From a virus: 21,833 nt of DNA. The notes under the pieces are model-generated. The model ran no database searches, was not told the DNA's origin, and was given only the letters and a program-made list of their open reading frames with translations. Both the position numbers and the translations under genes were made by a program. Where the stretch lies: positions 1 through 21,833 of IMG/VR virus record IMGVR_UViG_3300023103_000065, one strand, 5' to 3'. Of this stretch, positions 7,083 through 13,672 are shown in pieces (within the stretch, counting starts at the first letter, position 1; every line of letters starts with the position of its first letter).

Positions 7083-7733
7083 ATGAAAAGGCTTTTATTG
7101 TCAATAATCACAATCGCATTATATGTTGGCTCTAATGCACAACAGCAAACAGTACAACAAGAAAAAGATAATTTGCTTTATGCTGACAAGACAAATCCCT
7201 ATGCAAAACTTGAGCAGAGCCTTAACGGTATAGGTAATGCTAGCTATGTCAGAGATTTTACAACCTTTCGCGGACTCGATTTTAATTTTAGCCAAGCTAG
7301 ATTTTCAGCATACTTGCAAGACCAGTTTAATTTGACTTATATAAAATCTGTAGATTCAAAGAACGCAATAAGTATTCAGTTTAAACCAAAAGTTACAACA
7401 AGTAATGAATACATGAATGTTAAATATGTATTTGAAAATCGTAAAGACCTTTTGGGTTATTATAAAACTGAAGACAATACGTATAAAATACTTACAAGCG
7501 TAGAAATAACAGGTACAAAAAAAATGATTATAGATCTTTTCCTTTCTTATTGGAAACCTTTGCAGACTACATTAGGCATTTACAAAATAGGTGAAGTAGC
7601 CAACAAAGAGTTCTGGAACGATAAAATTGTTTTATACGGATTATCGGCGACCTTAGCAAAAATTGCCATTCAAAAAGGAAACACTACAATGGATTATTAC
7701 AAAACATTTGGTGTTAATGCACCGAAAAAATGA
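7083..7733 (+). CDS. Exported protein of unknown function, moron candidate
   Basis: A 216-residue protein with a standard Sec signal peptide: MKRLL, a hydrophobic core, then GSNA before Gln20, fitting the Bacteroidota preference for Gln at +1. The mature part is polar, rich in Asn, Tyr, Lys and Thr, with no transmembrane helix and no cysteine. It contains YVRDFTTFRGLDFNFSQARF and a central beta-rich section (NAISIQFKPKVTTSNEYMNV). I do not recognise a family. It is likely periplasmic or surface-located. It sits between the middle genes and a terminator at 7791-7825, where many phages carry fitness cargo (lysogenic conversion, superinfection exclusion). Its codons look more AT-rich than those of the tail genes. 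The cargo role is inference. Confidence 0.7.
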   Translation: MKRLLLSIITIALYVGSNAQQQTVQQEKDNLLYADKTNPYAKLEQSLNGIGNASYVRDFTTFRGLDFNFSQARFSAYLQDQFNLTYIKSVDSKNAISIQFKPKVTTSNEYMNVKYVFENRKDLLGYYKTEDNTYKILTSVEITGTKKMIIDLFLSYWKPLQTTLGIYKIGEVANKEFWNDKIVLYGLSATLAKIAIQKGNTTMDYYKTFGVNAPKK

Positions 7734-7792
7734 TTATCTGTTTGCTAAGAATATTTGTAATAGTGGTGTTAATAGTATTGGATAAGTTTTAA
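7730..7792 (+). CDS. 20-residue hydrophobic peptide overlapping the exported protein's stop
   Basis: ATG at 7730-7732 overlaps the TGA of the preceding gene (ATGA), the arrangement of translationally coupled genes here. The peptide is almost entirely aliphatic (MIICLLRIFVIVV, then LIVLDKF) with one internal Arg and a charged end, just long enough for one membrane helix. Its stop abuts the terminator. No homology is claimed; tiny membrane peptides can be toxins, leader-like peptides or membrane partners, or this may be chance in AT-rich sequence. Confidence 0.3.
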   Translation: MIICLLRIFVIVVLIVLDKF

Positions 7793-7825
7793 AAGCTATC
7801 TGCCTTTTAGGTAGATAGCTTTTTT
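7791..7825 (+). terminator. Strong, probably bidirectional terminator
   Basis: AAAAGCTATCT pairs perfectly with AGATAGCTTTT across GCCTTTTAGGT, of which GCC and GGT can extend the stem. T's follow on the + strand and A's precede it, so it can work in both directions. It separates the exported-protein gene from the small gene at 7837. Confidence 0.88.
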
Positions 7826-7832
7826 AATTTTG
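7825..7832 (+). promoter_or_regulatory. Bacteroidota -7 box (TAATTTTG)
   Basis: TAATTTTG matches the Bacteroidota housekeeping -7 consensus TAnnTTTG exactly. I see no good TTTG at the usual distance upstream, where the terminator stem lies. The box ends 4 bases before the GTG at 7837, so a transcript from it would be nearly leaderless. It may be fortuitous in T-rich terminator-tail sequence. Confidence 0.3.
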
Positions 7833-7836
7833 TGCT

Positions 7837-8052
7837 GTGGCATACAACGCAAATAATAAAAAACAACAACAAATACATATTCTAGCAGTTTATCAATCTG
7901 TTAAGCACTATGATGTACCCGATACCTATATAGTTCGTTGCATATTTCCTAAGCACAATATTTTCATTAGTTATAGAACGTGGCTTAGTATTAAGAATGC
8001 AGCAACGCAGTCTGGGCCTAACGATAATAAGCTTTCCCTTTTTAACAATTAA
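7837..8052 (+). CDS. Hypothetical small protein
   Basis: A 71-residue basic protein from a GTG start; no ATG is available nearby. The central part (HILAVYQSVKHYDVPDTYIV, then RCIFPKHNIFISYRTWLSIK) reads like a compact folded domain, helix-loop-beta-helix, and might bind DNA, but I do not recognise it. In Mu the middle-to-late switch proteins (Mor, C) are small DNA-binding proteins at a comparable place, so that role can be considered; no specific motif supports it. Its stop overlaps the stop of the opposing minus-strand gene in the sequence TTAA (8049-8052). Confidence 0.5.
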   Translation: MAYNANNKKQQQIHILAVYQSVKHYDVPDTYIVRCIFPKHNIFISYRTWLSIKNAATQSGPNDNKLSLFNN

Positions 8053-8537
8053 TCATCTCCATTTGATACTAACCCCATATCAAAACTAATGCTTGGTGAT
8101 GGTGTCAACATTGGCTGTATGCAAGCACTTACATCTTTTATCTGTGTGGTAAAAACCATTTCATGCAGTTTTACACTATCATCTCTTTGCACATGCTTTT
8201 CGCTTGTTCTCATCAATGCACTGTAATGGCTGCTACCTGTATAGCCATGCAGTGCCTTGAACAGTAATTGCGTTAGTGTATAAAAGCTTTCGCTATCAAG
8301 TTCTTCGCCAGTGGGTACTTGCTGTGCAATTTTTAAAGATATTTCTGCCAATCCCAACTGACCATTGCTGCCAAGGTTCTGCCACTGTACGCTTGTTATA
8401 TCTATTAGCACACATGGCCATTCTTCAGGAAAGTTTGGGCTATCATAACCCAACTGTCCACAGTCCTCTGCTAAATACAGTACTTCTGGTACTTTATTGG
8501 CTATCCTGTATTGTATTTCTGTAATAATTGCTTCCAT
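8049..8537 (-). CDS. Tail terminator/completion-like protein, inverted
   Basis: A 162-residue protein on the minus strand, the only one in the window. Its first half, with DCGQLGYDSPNFPEEWPCVL and IDITSVQWQNLGSNGQLGLA then EISLKIAQQV, follows the pattern of Bacteroidota phage proteins encoded just before the tail sheath: a 'GQL...P..FPcvLiDi...W...G..Q.g...i.l' beta domain. That fits tail terminator/completion proteins (Mu gp37, lambda gpU role), which cap the tail at the neck. The C-terminus (MLTPSPSISFDMGLV) is extended. Expression must come from a promoter in 8538-8573, divergent from the tail operon; I found no consensus box there. Identity is pattern-based, moderate. Confidence 0.55.
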   Translation of the reverse strand: MEAIITEIQYRIANKVPEVLYLAEDCGQLGYDSPNFPEEWPCVLIDITSVQWQNLGSNGQLGLAEISLKIAQQVPTGEELDSESFYTLTQLLFKALHGYTGSSHYSALMRTSEKHVQRDDSVKLHEMVFTTQIKDVSACIQPMLTPSPSISFDMGLVSNGDD

Positions 8538-8573
8538 TATTTATTTTTTGGTGATAAATTATTTTAGTTCGCA

Positions 8574-8832
8574 ATGTTGTGTTTTATAGATTCTGGATTA
8601 TCCACGGTACAATGTTTTATGCCCTTACTTTTTATTACTGTCATTGTTGTTTCGCTCACAAAACTCCTTCTGAAAATAGCCTTTTAGAAAAATCACGGCA
8701 AGCCTTGCACAACTATTTGACAGCCCCTTTCAGCCATACGATTTTTGTGTTGTCAATGAGGTATTACCCGGAAAACAGGTTGGCTTCAAGACCTTAAAAC
8801 AGTTTTATGAAACAAGTTTCAGCATACTTTAA
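8574..8832 (+). pseudogene. Small membrane-protein gene interrupted by a +1 frame change
   Basis: ATG at 8574 opens a frame that encodes a 37-residue peptide with one transmembrane helix (PLLFITVIVVSLTKLLLKIA) and stops at TAG 8685-8687. The +1 frame, closed before 8680, then reads convincingly as protein for about 48 codons (RKITASLAQLFDSPFQPYDF, then VNEVLPGKQVGFKTLKQFYE) to TAA 8830-8832. The change of frame falls exactly at GCC TTT TAG: sliding one base forward on TTTT keeps the tRNA paired and avoids the stop. The joined product would have about 85 residues. A third frame (8579-8797) is also open but looks Cys/His-rich and unlikely. It could be an indel, an assembly error or +1 recoding. 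The gene overlaps the next start by 26 bases. Confidence 0.35.
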
Positions 8833-9082
8833 GGACTACTCTTTAAGCAACCAATGCTTCACTACTTCTGAAGGGTTTGTATTCCATGAAAAAGGCAATG
8901 CCAACTTACATGCACAAAGTTTACAGGACAAAAAGGTAGAGACGCATAAAAGGGAAAACGAAAACCCCAATGCCCAAAATACAGGCAAGGCTAGGGAGCC
9001 AGCTAAAGTGCCAAAGGTTGGTAAAACAGCCAAGGCATCCAAAGCATCTAAGCTTACTGCTAAAGATGCTGTAAGAAAATAA
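8807..9082 (+). CDS. Small basic phage protein with Lys/Ala-rich tail
   Basis: A 91-residue protein. The N-terminal 45 residues, VSAYFKDYSLSNQCFTTSEG then FVFHEKGNANLHAQSLQDKK, match a short motif I associate with Bacteroidota phages near the sheath gene ('cF.TsdG.vFhekG.A..HA..L.dk.v'). The remainder is a disordered, strongly basic Lys/Ala/Pro region (AREPAKVPKVGKTAKASKAS). Role unknown; a small structural or assembly protein is likely from its place 39 bases before the sheath. It overlaps the end of the broken upstream frame by 26 bases. Confidence 0.65.
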   Translation: MKQVSAYFKDYSLSNQCFTTSEGFVFHEKGNANLHAQSLQDKKVETHKRENENPNAQNTGKAREPAKVPKVGKTAKASKASKLTAKDAVRK

Positions 9083-9121
9083 AAACCACTAAACGCATTA
9101 TTCACCATTAATACATATTGA

Positions 9122-10315
9122 ATGTTACCTCGAGTAAAAATAAATTTTGAAAACGGCAATCTTGGATTGGTAGCCCCATCACCTGATGGATTGCTTGGTT
9201 TTGTTTGTACTGGCGTTACTGTCAGCACAACGTTTGTACTTTCCACTGCTTACCAATTATTCAAGTTTGCTGATTTAACCACTTTGGGAATTACCGTTAG
9301 CAACAACCCATCCATCTACAAGCTTATTAAGGAATTTTATGCAGAAGCAGGCGATGGCACAGAGGTTTGGCTAATGGGCTTTCCCGACACCGTGAAGCAT
9401 AGCGATATGGTGGATGTTGCCAGCGAATTGTATGGCAAAAAACTAGTGAATGCCACCAATGGCCGCCTTCGCGGCTTGGTAGTAAGCCGCACCCCTGGTG
9501 TAGGATACACGCCCACCATTACTGCTGGAATGGATGCAGATATTGCACTTGCTATGACCAATGCCCAAGCATTTGCAGAATGGTACACTACAGAAAAGTT
9601 TGCTCCAATTTTTGTACTGCTTGAAGGCTATGCCTACAGCGGCACAGCTTCTGCACTTACAGATCTTACTACACTTAGCAACAACCGTGTTAGCGTTTTC
9701 ATTGGCAATACTGTTGTCAATAGTCTAGCAGCATCAATGGGCGTTATAGCTGGAAGGCTTGCAGCAAGCCCTGTTCAAAGGAACATTGGCCGGTTTAGGG
9801 ATGGTGCATTGCAGCCCCTTAAAACATGGATTAAAGACACACCAACTGACCTTGCCAATGTGGTTGCGTTGCACGACAAGGGGTACATTACCTACAGAAC
9901 TTTTGTTAACCAAAGTGGCTACTATTTCAATGATGACTTTACTGCCACACTTCCAACAGATGACTATTGTCACCTTACAGCACGCAGGACCATTGACAAG
10001 GCTTACCGTATTGCATACACCAGCTTGCTAAAATATTTACTGGATGAGGTACCGGTAAACAATGATGGCACATTGTCAGTAGGATTTGTTAAGAATATTC
10101 AAGCCGACGTAGAAGGTACTATAGCAAGTAGTATGACAGCTAAAGGAGAATTGAGTGGCGATGTGGCCAGTGGCGATAAAGGAGTTGAATGCTACATAGA
10201 TCCTAATCAAAATATAATTAGCAATTCTTCATTAGTAGTGCGTATAAGAGTGAGGCCATTTGGCTATCCACGCTTTATAGATGTGTATCTGGGCTTCACT
10301 GCTTTAGCAGCTTAA
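9122..10315 (+). CDS. Contractile tail sheath protein (DUF2586-type)
   Basis: A 397-residue protein. It starts LPRVKINFENGNLGLVAPSP, a typical opening for DUF2586 sheaths of Bacteroidota phages. It continues through an alpha/beta core with TEVWLMGFPD, GRLRGLVVSRTPGVGYTPTI and APIFVLLEGYAYSGTAS. The C-terminal part (RRTIDKAYRIAYTSLLKYLL, then LVVRIRVRPFGYPRFIDVYL) forms the conserved domain that interlocks neighbouring subunits and rests on the tube. Its length is usual for short sheaths (Mu gpL is 495). It surrounds the tube and contracts to drive it through the cell envelope. The tube gene follows after 32 bases. High confidence for sheath. Confidence 0.88.
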   Translation: MLPRVKINFENGNLGLVAPSPDGLLGFVCTGVTVSTTFVLSTAYQLFKFADLTTLGITVSNNPSIYKLIKEFYAEAGDGTEVWLMGFPDTVKHSDMVDVASELYGKKLVNATNGRLRGLVVSRTPGVGYTPTITAGMDADIALAMTNAQAFAEWYTTEKFAPIFVLLEGYAYSGTASALTDLTTLSNNRVSVFIGNTVVNSLAASMGVIAGRLAASPVQRNIGRFRDGALQPLKTWIKDTPTDLANVVALHDKGYITYRTFVNQSGYYFNDDFTATLPTDDYCHLTARRTIDKAYRIAYTSLLKYLLDEVPVNNDGTLSVGFVKNIQADVEGTIASSMTAKGELSGDVASGDKGVECYIDPNQNIISNSSLVVRIRVRPFGYPRFIDVYLGFTALAA

Positions 10316-10347
10316 TAATAATAAATAACTATTAAAACTTTTCAAAA

Positions 10348-10767
10348 ATGGCATTCGATAGCAGGGAATATGAATGGGCTGATTTAAGCCTTAATATTAA
10401 TGGACGTGATGTTGTTGGCATGACATCCATCAAATACTCAGAGAAAATTGAAACAGAGCCACTTTATGCTAAGGGTCGTTATCCACACAGTATACAAACG
10501 GGTAATATATCCATTGAAGGTGAGTTTGAAGTAACACAAAGTGAATATGAAGCCTTGGTTAAGGCTGGAAAAGGAAGTGTTTTGAGGCTTCGAAATTTAA
10601 ATGCAACTGTATGTTATGGTACAGGATTAAGCGGTGATGCATTGATTGTAGATAATATTAGCGGCATTCAGATAACTGAAGGTGGCAAGGAGTTTAAGCA
10701 AGGTGATAAAAACACCAAAGTAAAACTTCCATTTAAAGCTACTGGATTACAAAATCAAACTAATTAA
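10348..10767 (+). CDS. Tail tube protein
   Basis: A 139-residue protein of the size of phage tube proteins. It is nearly all beta: SREYEWADLSLNINGRDVVG, then a basic loop (PLYAKGRYPHSIQTG) and GNISIEGEFEVTQSEYEALV, then GNKxxKVKLPFKATGLQ-type final strands. It fits the XkdM/gpM tube fold, which stacks as hexamers inside the sheath. Position directly after the sheath and before the chaperone is canonical for contractile tails. It lacks any Shine-Dalgarno sequence, like its neighbours. Confidence 0.82.
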   Translation: MAFDSREYEWADLSLNINGRDVVGMTSIKYSEKIETEPLYAKGRYPHSIQTGNISIEGEFEVTQSEYEALVKAGKGSVLRLRNLNATVCYGTGLSGDALIVDNISGIQITEGGKEFKQGDKNTKVKLPFKATGLQNQTN

Positions 10768-10776
10768 AAGATAAAT

Positions 10777-11067
10777 ATGAAAGCAACTACAGAACAAATT
10801 GAAGCATGGAAATCACAACACGGTGAAATTTATGAAATAGAAGTTGATGGGCACTTTGCATATGTAAAAACGCCTGACAGAAAAACACTTAGCTATGCTG
10901 GTAGTGTGGGTACAAAAGATCCTATTAAATTCAACGAAATCATTCTCAACAGTTGTTGGGTAGATGGTGACTTGGCCATTAAAACAGATGATAAGCTTTT
11001 CTTGGGAGCAGGACAGGTTTTGGGCGAAATCATCCAAGTTAAGGAGGCGTCCATAAAAAAGCTTTAG
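10777..11067 (+). CDS. Tail assembly chaperone, short form (G-like)
   Basis: A 96-residue protein between tube and tape measure, the invariable place of tail assembly chaperones (lambda G, P2 E, Mu gp41). It begins TTEQIEAWKSQHGEIYEIEV and has DGHFAYVKTPDRKTLSYAGS, then DPIKFNEIILNSCWVDGDLA. That is similar to Bacteroidota phage proteins in this slot. It ends ...KEASIKKL at TAG 11065. The last codons contain the slippery heptamer A AAA AAG, from which a longer product is made in the -1 frame. It probably coats the tape measure protein until the tube grows around it. Function is inferred from position and the recoding signal. Confidence 0.8.
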   Translation: MKATTEQIEAWKSQHGEIYEIEVDGHFAYVKTPDRKTLSYAGSVGTKDPIKFNEIILNSCWVDGDLAIKTDDKLFLGAGQVLGEIIQVKEASIKKL

Positions 11068-11228
11068 AGGCTGCTGTAGTGGACGACGATAGGGACTGGA
11101 TTAGATTGAGCAATGCTCAATTGATGTACTACATGAATATTGCTAATCCCGATAACCTTAGCGATAATGATTGGGCAATGCGATTGATGGAACTGGAATG
11201 GATTAGAAAAAAGGAGGCTGGAAAATAG
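10777..11228 (+). CDS. Tail assembly chaperone, -1 frameshift product (GT-like)
   Basis: Codons 94-95 of the short form are AAA AAG preceded by A, so the heptamer A AAA AAG lies in the right phase at 11055-11061. A slip back of one base continues for 55 codons to TAG 11226-11228: ALEAAVVDDDRDWIRLSNAQ, then LMYYMNIANPDNLSDNDWAM, then RLMELEWIRKKEAGK. This gives a protein of about 150 residues. The extension is acidic, helical and Trp-containing, like the T parts of GT proteins that contact the tape measure. An AAGGAGG at 11041-11047 lies 7 bases before the heptamer, where an upstream Shine-Dalgarno-like element can stimulate -1 slipping (dnaX precedent). No strong hairpin lies within 10 bases downstream; a 7-bp hairpin occurs at 11105-11121. 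Confidence 0.8.
11055..11061 (+). promoter_or_regulatory. -1 ribosomal frameshift site (A AAA AAG)
   Basis: The dnaX-type slippery heptamer is in phase with the chaperone frame, 3 bases before its TAG codon. Both tRNA-Lys can re-pair after slipping. The AAGGAGG at 11041-11047 lies upstream of it. Confidence 0.8.
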
Positions 11229-11422
11229 GTATGGCCAGGGCCATCAGAAGAGGAAAGAATATAGAAACCCAATAGGTATTGCAACAAAAACAGCAGCCAG
11301 CCTACAATTAAGAAATAATGGTTGTATCAAAAGGAAATAAAATGATTGATTCCTAGCAAAAATCAAAACTCTGATAATAACAGCATTCCAAGCAAAAAGT
11401 TATTACTTCATAGTATAAAAAT
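11229..11422 (+). other. Untranslated gap before the tape measure gene
   Basis: These 194 bases hold no gene I can support: only a 14-codon frame from ATG 11231 and a 12-codon frame further on. The sequence ATGGCCAGGGCCAT at 11231-11244 is an inverted repeat just after the chaperone stop and could form a 5-bp hairpin. All three forward frames have stops. It may be an untranslated leader, or a relic of a lost N-terminal part of the tape measure. Confidence 0.4.
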
Positions 11423-13066
11423 ATGGCAAATCTATTAGACTATATATTAAGCCTAGAAGAGCAAGTTACCAATAGCCTAAAAAAGGTAGGCATCAATACT
11501 GCAAGTATTAAGAAAACTGTTGAAGCAGATATGCAGAAAGCCAATATGGTAACTCTATTTAAGGGTAATGAGCAAGCTGCTAAAAATATGTATGATAAAA
11601 TTGCTAGCTATGGAAAAATCACCCCTTATGAAAAAAGTGATTTACTTGATGTGCAAAGAACAATGATGGGTTTTGGTGTTGAAGCACAGAAAAGCTTTGG
11701 GGTAATAAAGCAGATTGGAGACATCGCTATGGGCGATAAGGATAAAATGAAGGAGCTTGCTTTGGCATATAGCAAGGCAACTAGTGCTGGCAAATTACAT
11801 GGAGATAGTTTAAGTGAAATGATTAGTGCAGGCTTCAACCCATTGCAGGTGATTAGTGAACGAACGGGGCAGAGTATGACCAGCCTCCAACAGAAAATGG
11901 AAAATGGCCAAATTGATGCGAAGGCCTTGGCTAATGCTTTTGAAATGGCTACTGATAAGCAGGGACAGTTTTACAAAGGAGCTGAAAATGCTGATGCAAC
12001 AATAGGGGGCAAGTTGGCTAATTTAATGGAAGGCATCAATGACATCCAACAAAGTATTTTCAATGCACTTGCACCTATTTTAATACCACTTATTGAAGTG
12101 GGCAGCAAGGTCGTTGATAAAATAGGGAAAGGGATTGCTTGGTTATTAGGTAAGTTTAACGAAGGTGCTCCTATAATTGATAAAATAAGAACGGGTATTG
12201 CATGGTTAGTAAATAAATTCAACGAAGGTAATCCAGTAATACTTGGAATAGCTGCAGCACTTGGTGTTTTTGCAACAGCCCTATTATTGTACAATGGCTA
12301 TATGGCAATATCCAAGGTACTGCAGGCAAATTTTACACTCGAAGTTTGGAAAACTAATCTGGCTTTTTTGTCAAATCCTGTCTTTGGGATTATACTGGCT
12401 ATTGTGGTATTAATTGCTATTATTACTTATCTTATTTATGTTTTTGATGGATGGGGTGCAGCATGGGGCCACTTAATGGACTTTTTCAGTTATTCATGGG
12501 AGGCATTCAAATCTTCTTTTCTCATTATTTGGCTTACTGTAAAAGACGAGTTTTTGTCTGGTATTGAAGTGCTGCAAAAAGCATGGTACCAATTGAAGAG
12601 CCTTTGGGATGAAGATGGTGCAAAAGCAGGGTTGGCAAAAATTGAAAATCAGCAGAATGAACGAGCTGCAGAAATACTCAAGGCAAAAAATCAATTGAGG
12701 GACGAAGCTGAAAAAGCACTGGTAGCTGGTAGCAAGATATTTAGTAAGGAAGGCCTGCACGGCAATGGTAAAGCGTTGGCTGACTTGAAAAACGACATTA
12801 TGAGCAAACTGGGTATAACGCCCAATGCTCCTTCTGCCAAAGTAGGAACTAATAATTCAAACGGTGGCATAACAACCAAAATAACCAATGAAGCTGTAGC
12901 TACTGGCGGAACGAAAAACAATACCATTACAATAAATATAGGTAAACAAATTGAAAAGTTTACCATGATGGTAAACAATGCACAGGAAGGTGCAGAAAAA
13001 CTGAGAGAAATAATATTGGATGAGATGACAAGGGCAATAGCTATGAGCCAATCAATAACGCAATAA
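11423..13066 (+). CDS. Tail tape measure protein
   Basis: A 547-residue protein. Residues 42-185 hold the conserved tape measure domain: LFKGNEQAAKNMYDKIASYG, a central TMMGFGVEAQKSFGVIKQIG, then MISAGFNPLQVISERTGQSM. Hydrophobic stretches follow at about 274-296 and 318-341, as in other tape measures, with a charged helix (ENQQNERAAEILKAKNQLRD) and a C-terminal region ending in AIAMSQSITQ. Residues 232-273 are two adjacent 21-residue repeats. At about 1.5 angstrom per residue it sets a tail of roughly 80 nm, shorter than Mu. The part before the conserved domain is only about 40 residues. It also has a likely role in DNA passage through the membrane. High confidence. Confidence 0.87.
   Translation: MANLLDYILSLEEQVTNSLKKVGINTASIKKTVEADMQKANMVTLFKGNEQAAKNMYDKIASYGKITPYEKSDLLDVQRTMMGFGVEAQKSFGVIKQIGDIAMGDKDKMKELALAYSKATSAGKLHGDSLSEMISAGFNPLQVISERTGQSMTSLQQKMENGQIDAKALANAFEMATDKQGQFYKGAENADATIGGKLANLMEGINDIQQSIFNALAPILIPLIEVGSKVVDKIGKGIAWLLGKFNEGAPIIDKIRTGIAWLVNKFNEGNPVILGIAAALGVFATALLLYNGYMAISKVLQANFTLEVWKTNLAFLSNPVFGIILAIVVLIAIITYLIYVFDGWGAAWGHLMDFFSYSWEAFKSSFLIIWLTVKDEFLSGIEVLQKAWYQLKSLWDEDGAKAGLAKIENQQNERAAEILKAKNQLRDEAEKALVAGSKIFSKEGLHGNGKALADLKNDIMSKLGITPNAPSAKVGTNNSNGGITTKITNEAVATGGTKNNTITINIGKQIEKFTMMVNNAQEGAEKLREIILDEMTRAIAMSQSITQ
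12116..12241 (+). repeat. Two-copy 21-residue tandem repeat within the tape measure
   Basis: Copy 1 (12116-12178) encodes DKIGKGIAWLLGKFNEGAPI plus I; copy 2 (12179-12241) encodes DKIRTGIAWLVNKFNEGNPV plus I. 15 of 21 residues are the same, while many codons differ, so the duplication is old and kept at protein level. Each copy adds about 3 nm to the ruler. Confidence 0.75.
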
Positions 13067-13076
13067 AGCGAAAATT

Positions 13077-13670
13077 ATGGCTAATGAATTTGATTTGAAC
13101 GGATTAATAGGGGGTAAGGTTTTGCCTGTATCGTCATACCCTAAGGTAAAAGAGCCATCCATTAACAAAGTGGCAGCATATAATGGCGATGTGAGAGACT
13201 ACAGCACAGAAGGTGATACAAAATATTTTACCTCTTTTGCTACAAAGCAAGTAGTGCCGCTACGCTTCAAGTTGAAAACTGAAAGTGCATATTGGCTATT
13301 CCCTATAGAGCCAATGATAAGTGTAGATAGTAAGAATATTATTGCCAAACGTAATGTAGCCAAAAAAAGAGATGGGGGAGGAAGTATAAAAGAATATTGG
13401 ACACAGGACGATTGGCAGGTGAACATCAATGGGATTTTTAGCGATACTGCTTGGGGACTTAACTGGCCATTGGATGATGTGAAAGAACTGCTTAAATATT
13501 GCACAGCTAAAGAGCCAATAGAAGTTGCATGCACACCATTACTGGAACTGGGCATTACGCATATTGTTATTGAAGAGTATGAATTGCCTTTTACTAAAGG
13601 TCAGGAAAATCAAAACTTCACAATAAAAGCAGTAAGCGATAAAAGCTGGGACCTCTTTATAAAACGCTAA
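13077..13670 (+). CDS. Baseplate/hub-connecting protein (DUF6046-like)
   Basis: A 197-residue protein between the tape measure and the hub. Characteristic features are PLRFKLKTESAYWLFPIEPM, a basic stretch (NIIAKRNVAKKRDGGG), and SIKEYWTQDDWQVNINGIF at about 103-121, followed by a conserved-looking ITHIVIEEYELPFTKGQENQ and a final TIKAVSDKSWDLFIKR. I associate this with the DUF6046 family of Bacteroidota phages. In synteny it takes the place of Mu gpN or XkdP-type proteins that link tape measure, tube end and hub. The next gene starts 2 bases after its stop. The structural role is inference from gene order. Confidence 0.65.
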   Translation: MANEFDLNGLIGGKVLPVSSYPKVKEPSINKVAAYNGDVRDYSTEGDTKYFTSFATKQVVPLRFKLKTESAYWLFPIEPMISVDSKNIIAKRNVAKKRDGGGSIKEYWTQDDWQVNINGIFSDTAWGLNWPLDDVKELLKYCTAKEPIEVACTPLLELGITHIVIEEYELPFTKGQENQNFTIKAVSDKSWDLFIKR

Positions 13671-13672
13671 AC

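Noticed and set aside
8598-8606. TTATCCACG, one base from the DnaA box, in the region before the tail operon
   Set aside because: Several 8-of-9 matches are expected by chance in this length; another (TGTGGATAC) lies at 6003-6011 inside gam. Not enough to propose a DnaA-like switch.
8579-8797. A 72-residue frame in the gap before the tail operon
   Set aside because: The translation is Cys/His/Phe-rich and unlike a folded protein; the two neighbouring frames joined at TTT TAG look far more like coding sequence.
8836-9246. 136-residue minus-strand frame over the start of the sheath gene
   Set aside because: It overlaps two supported plus-strand genes and has no recognisable features.
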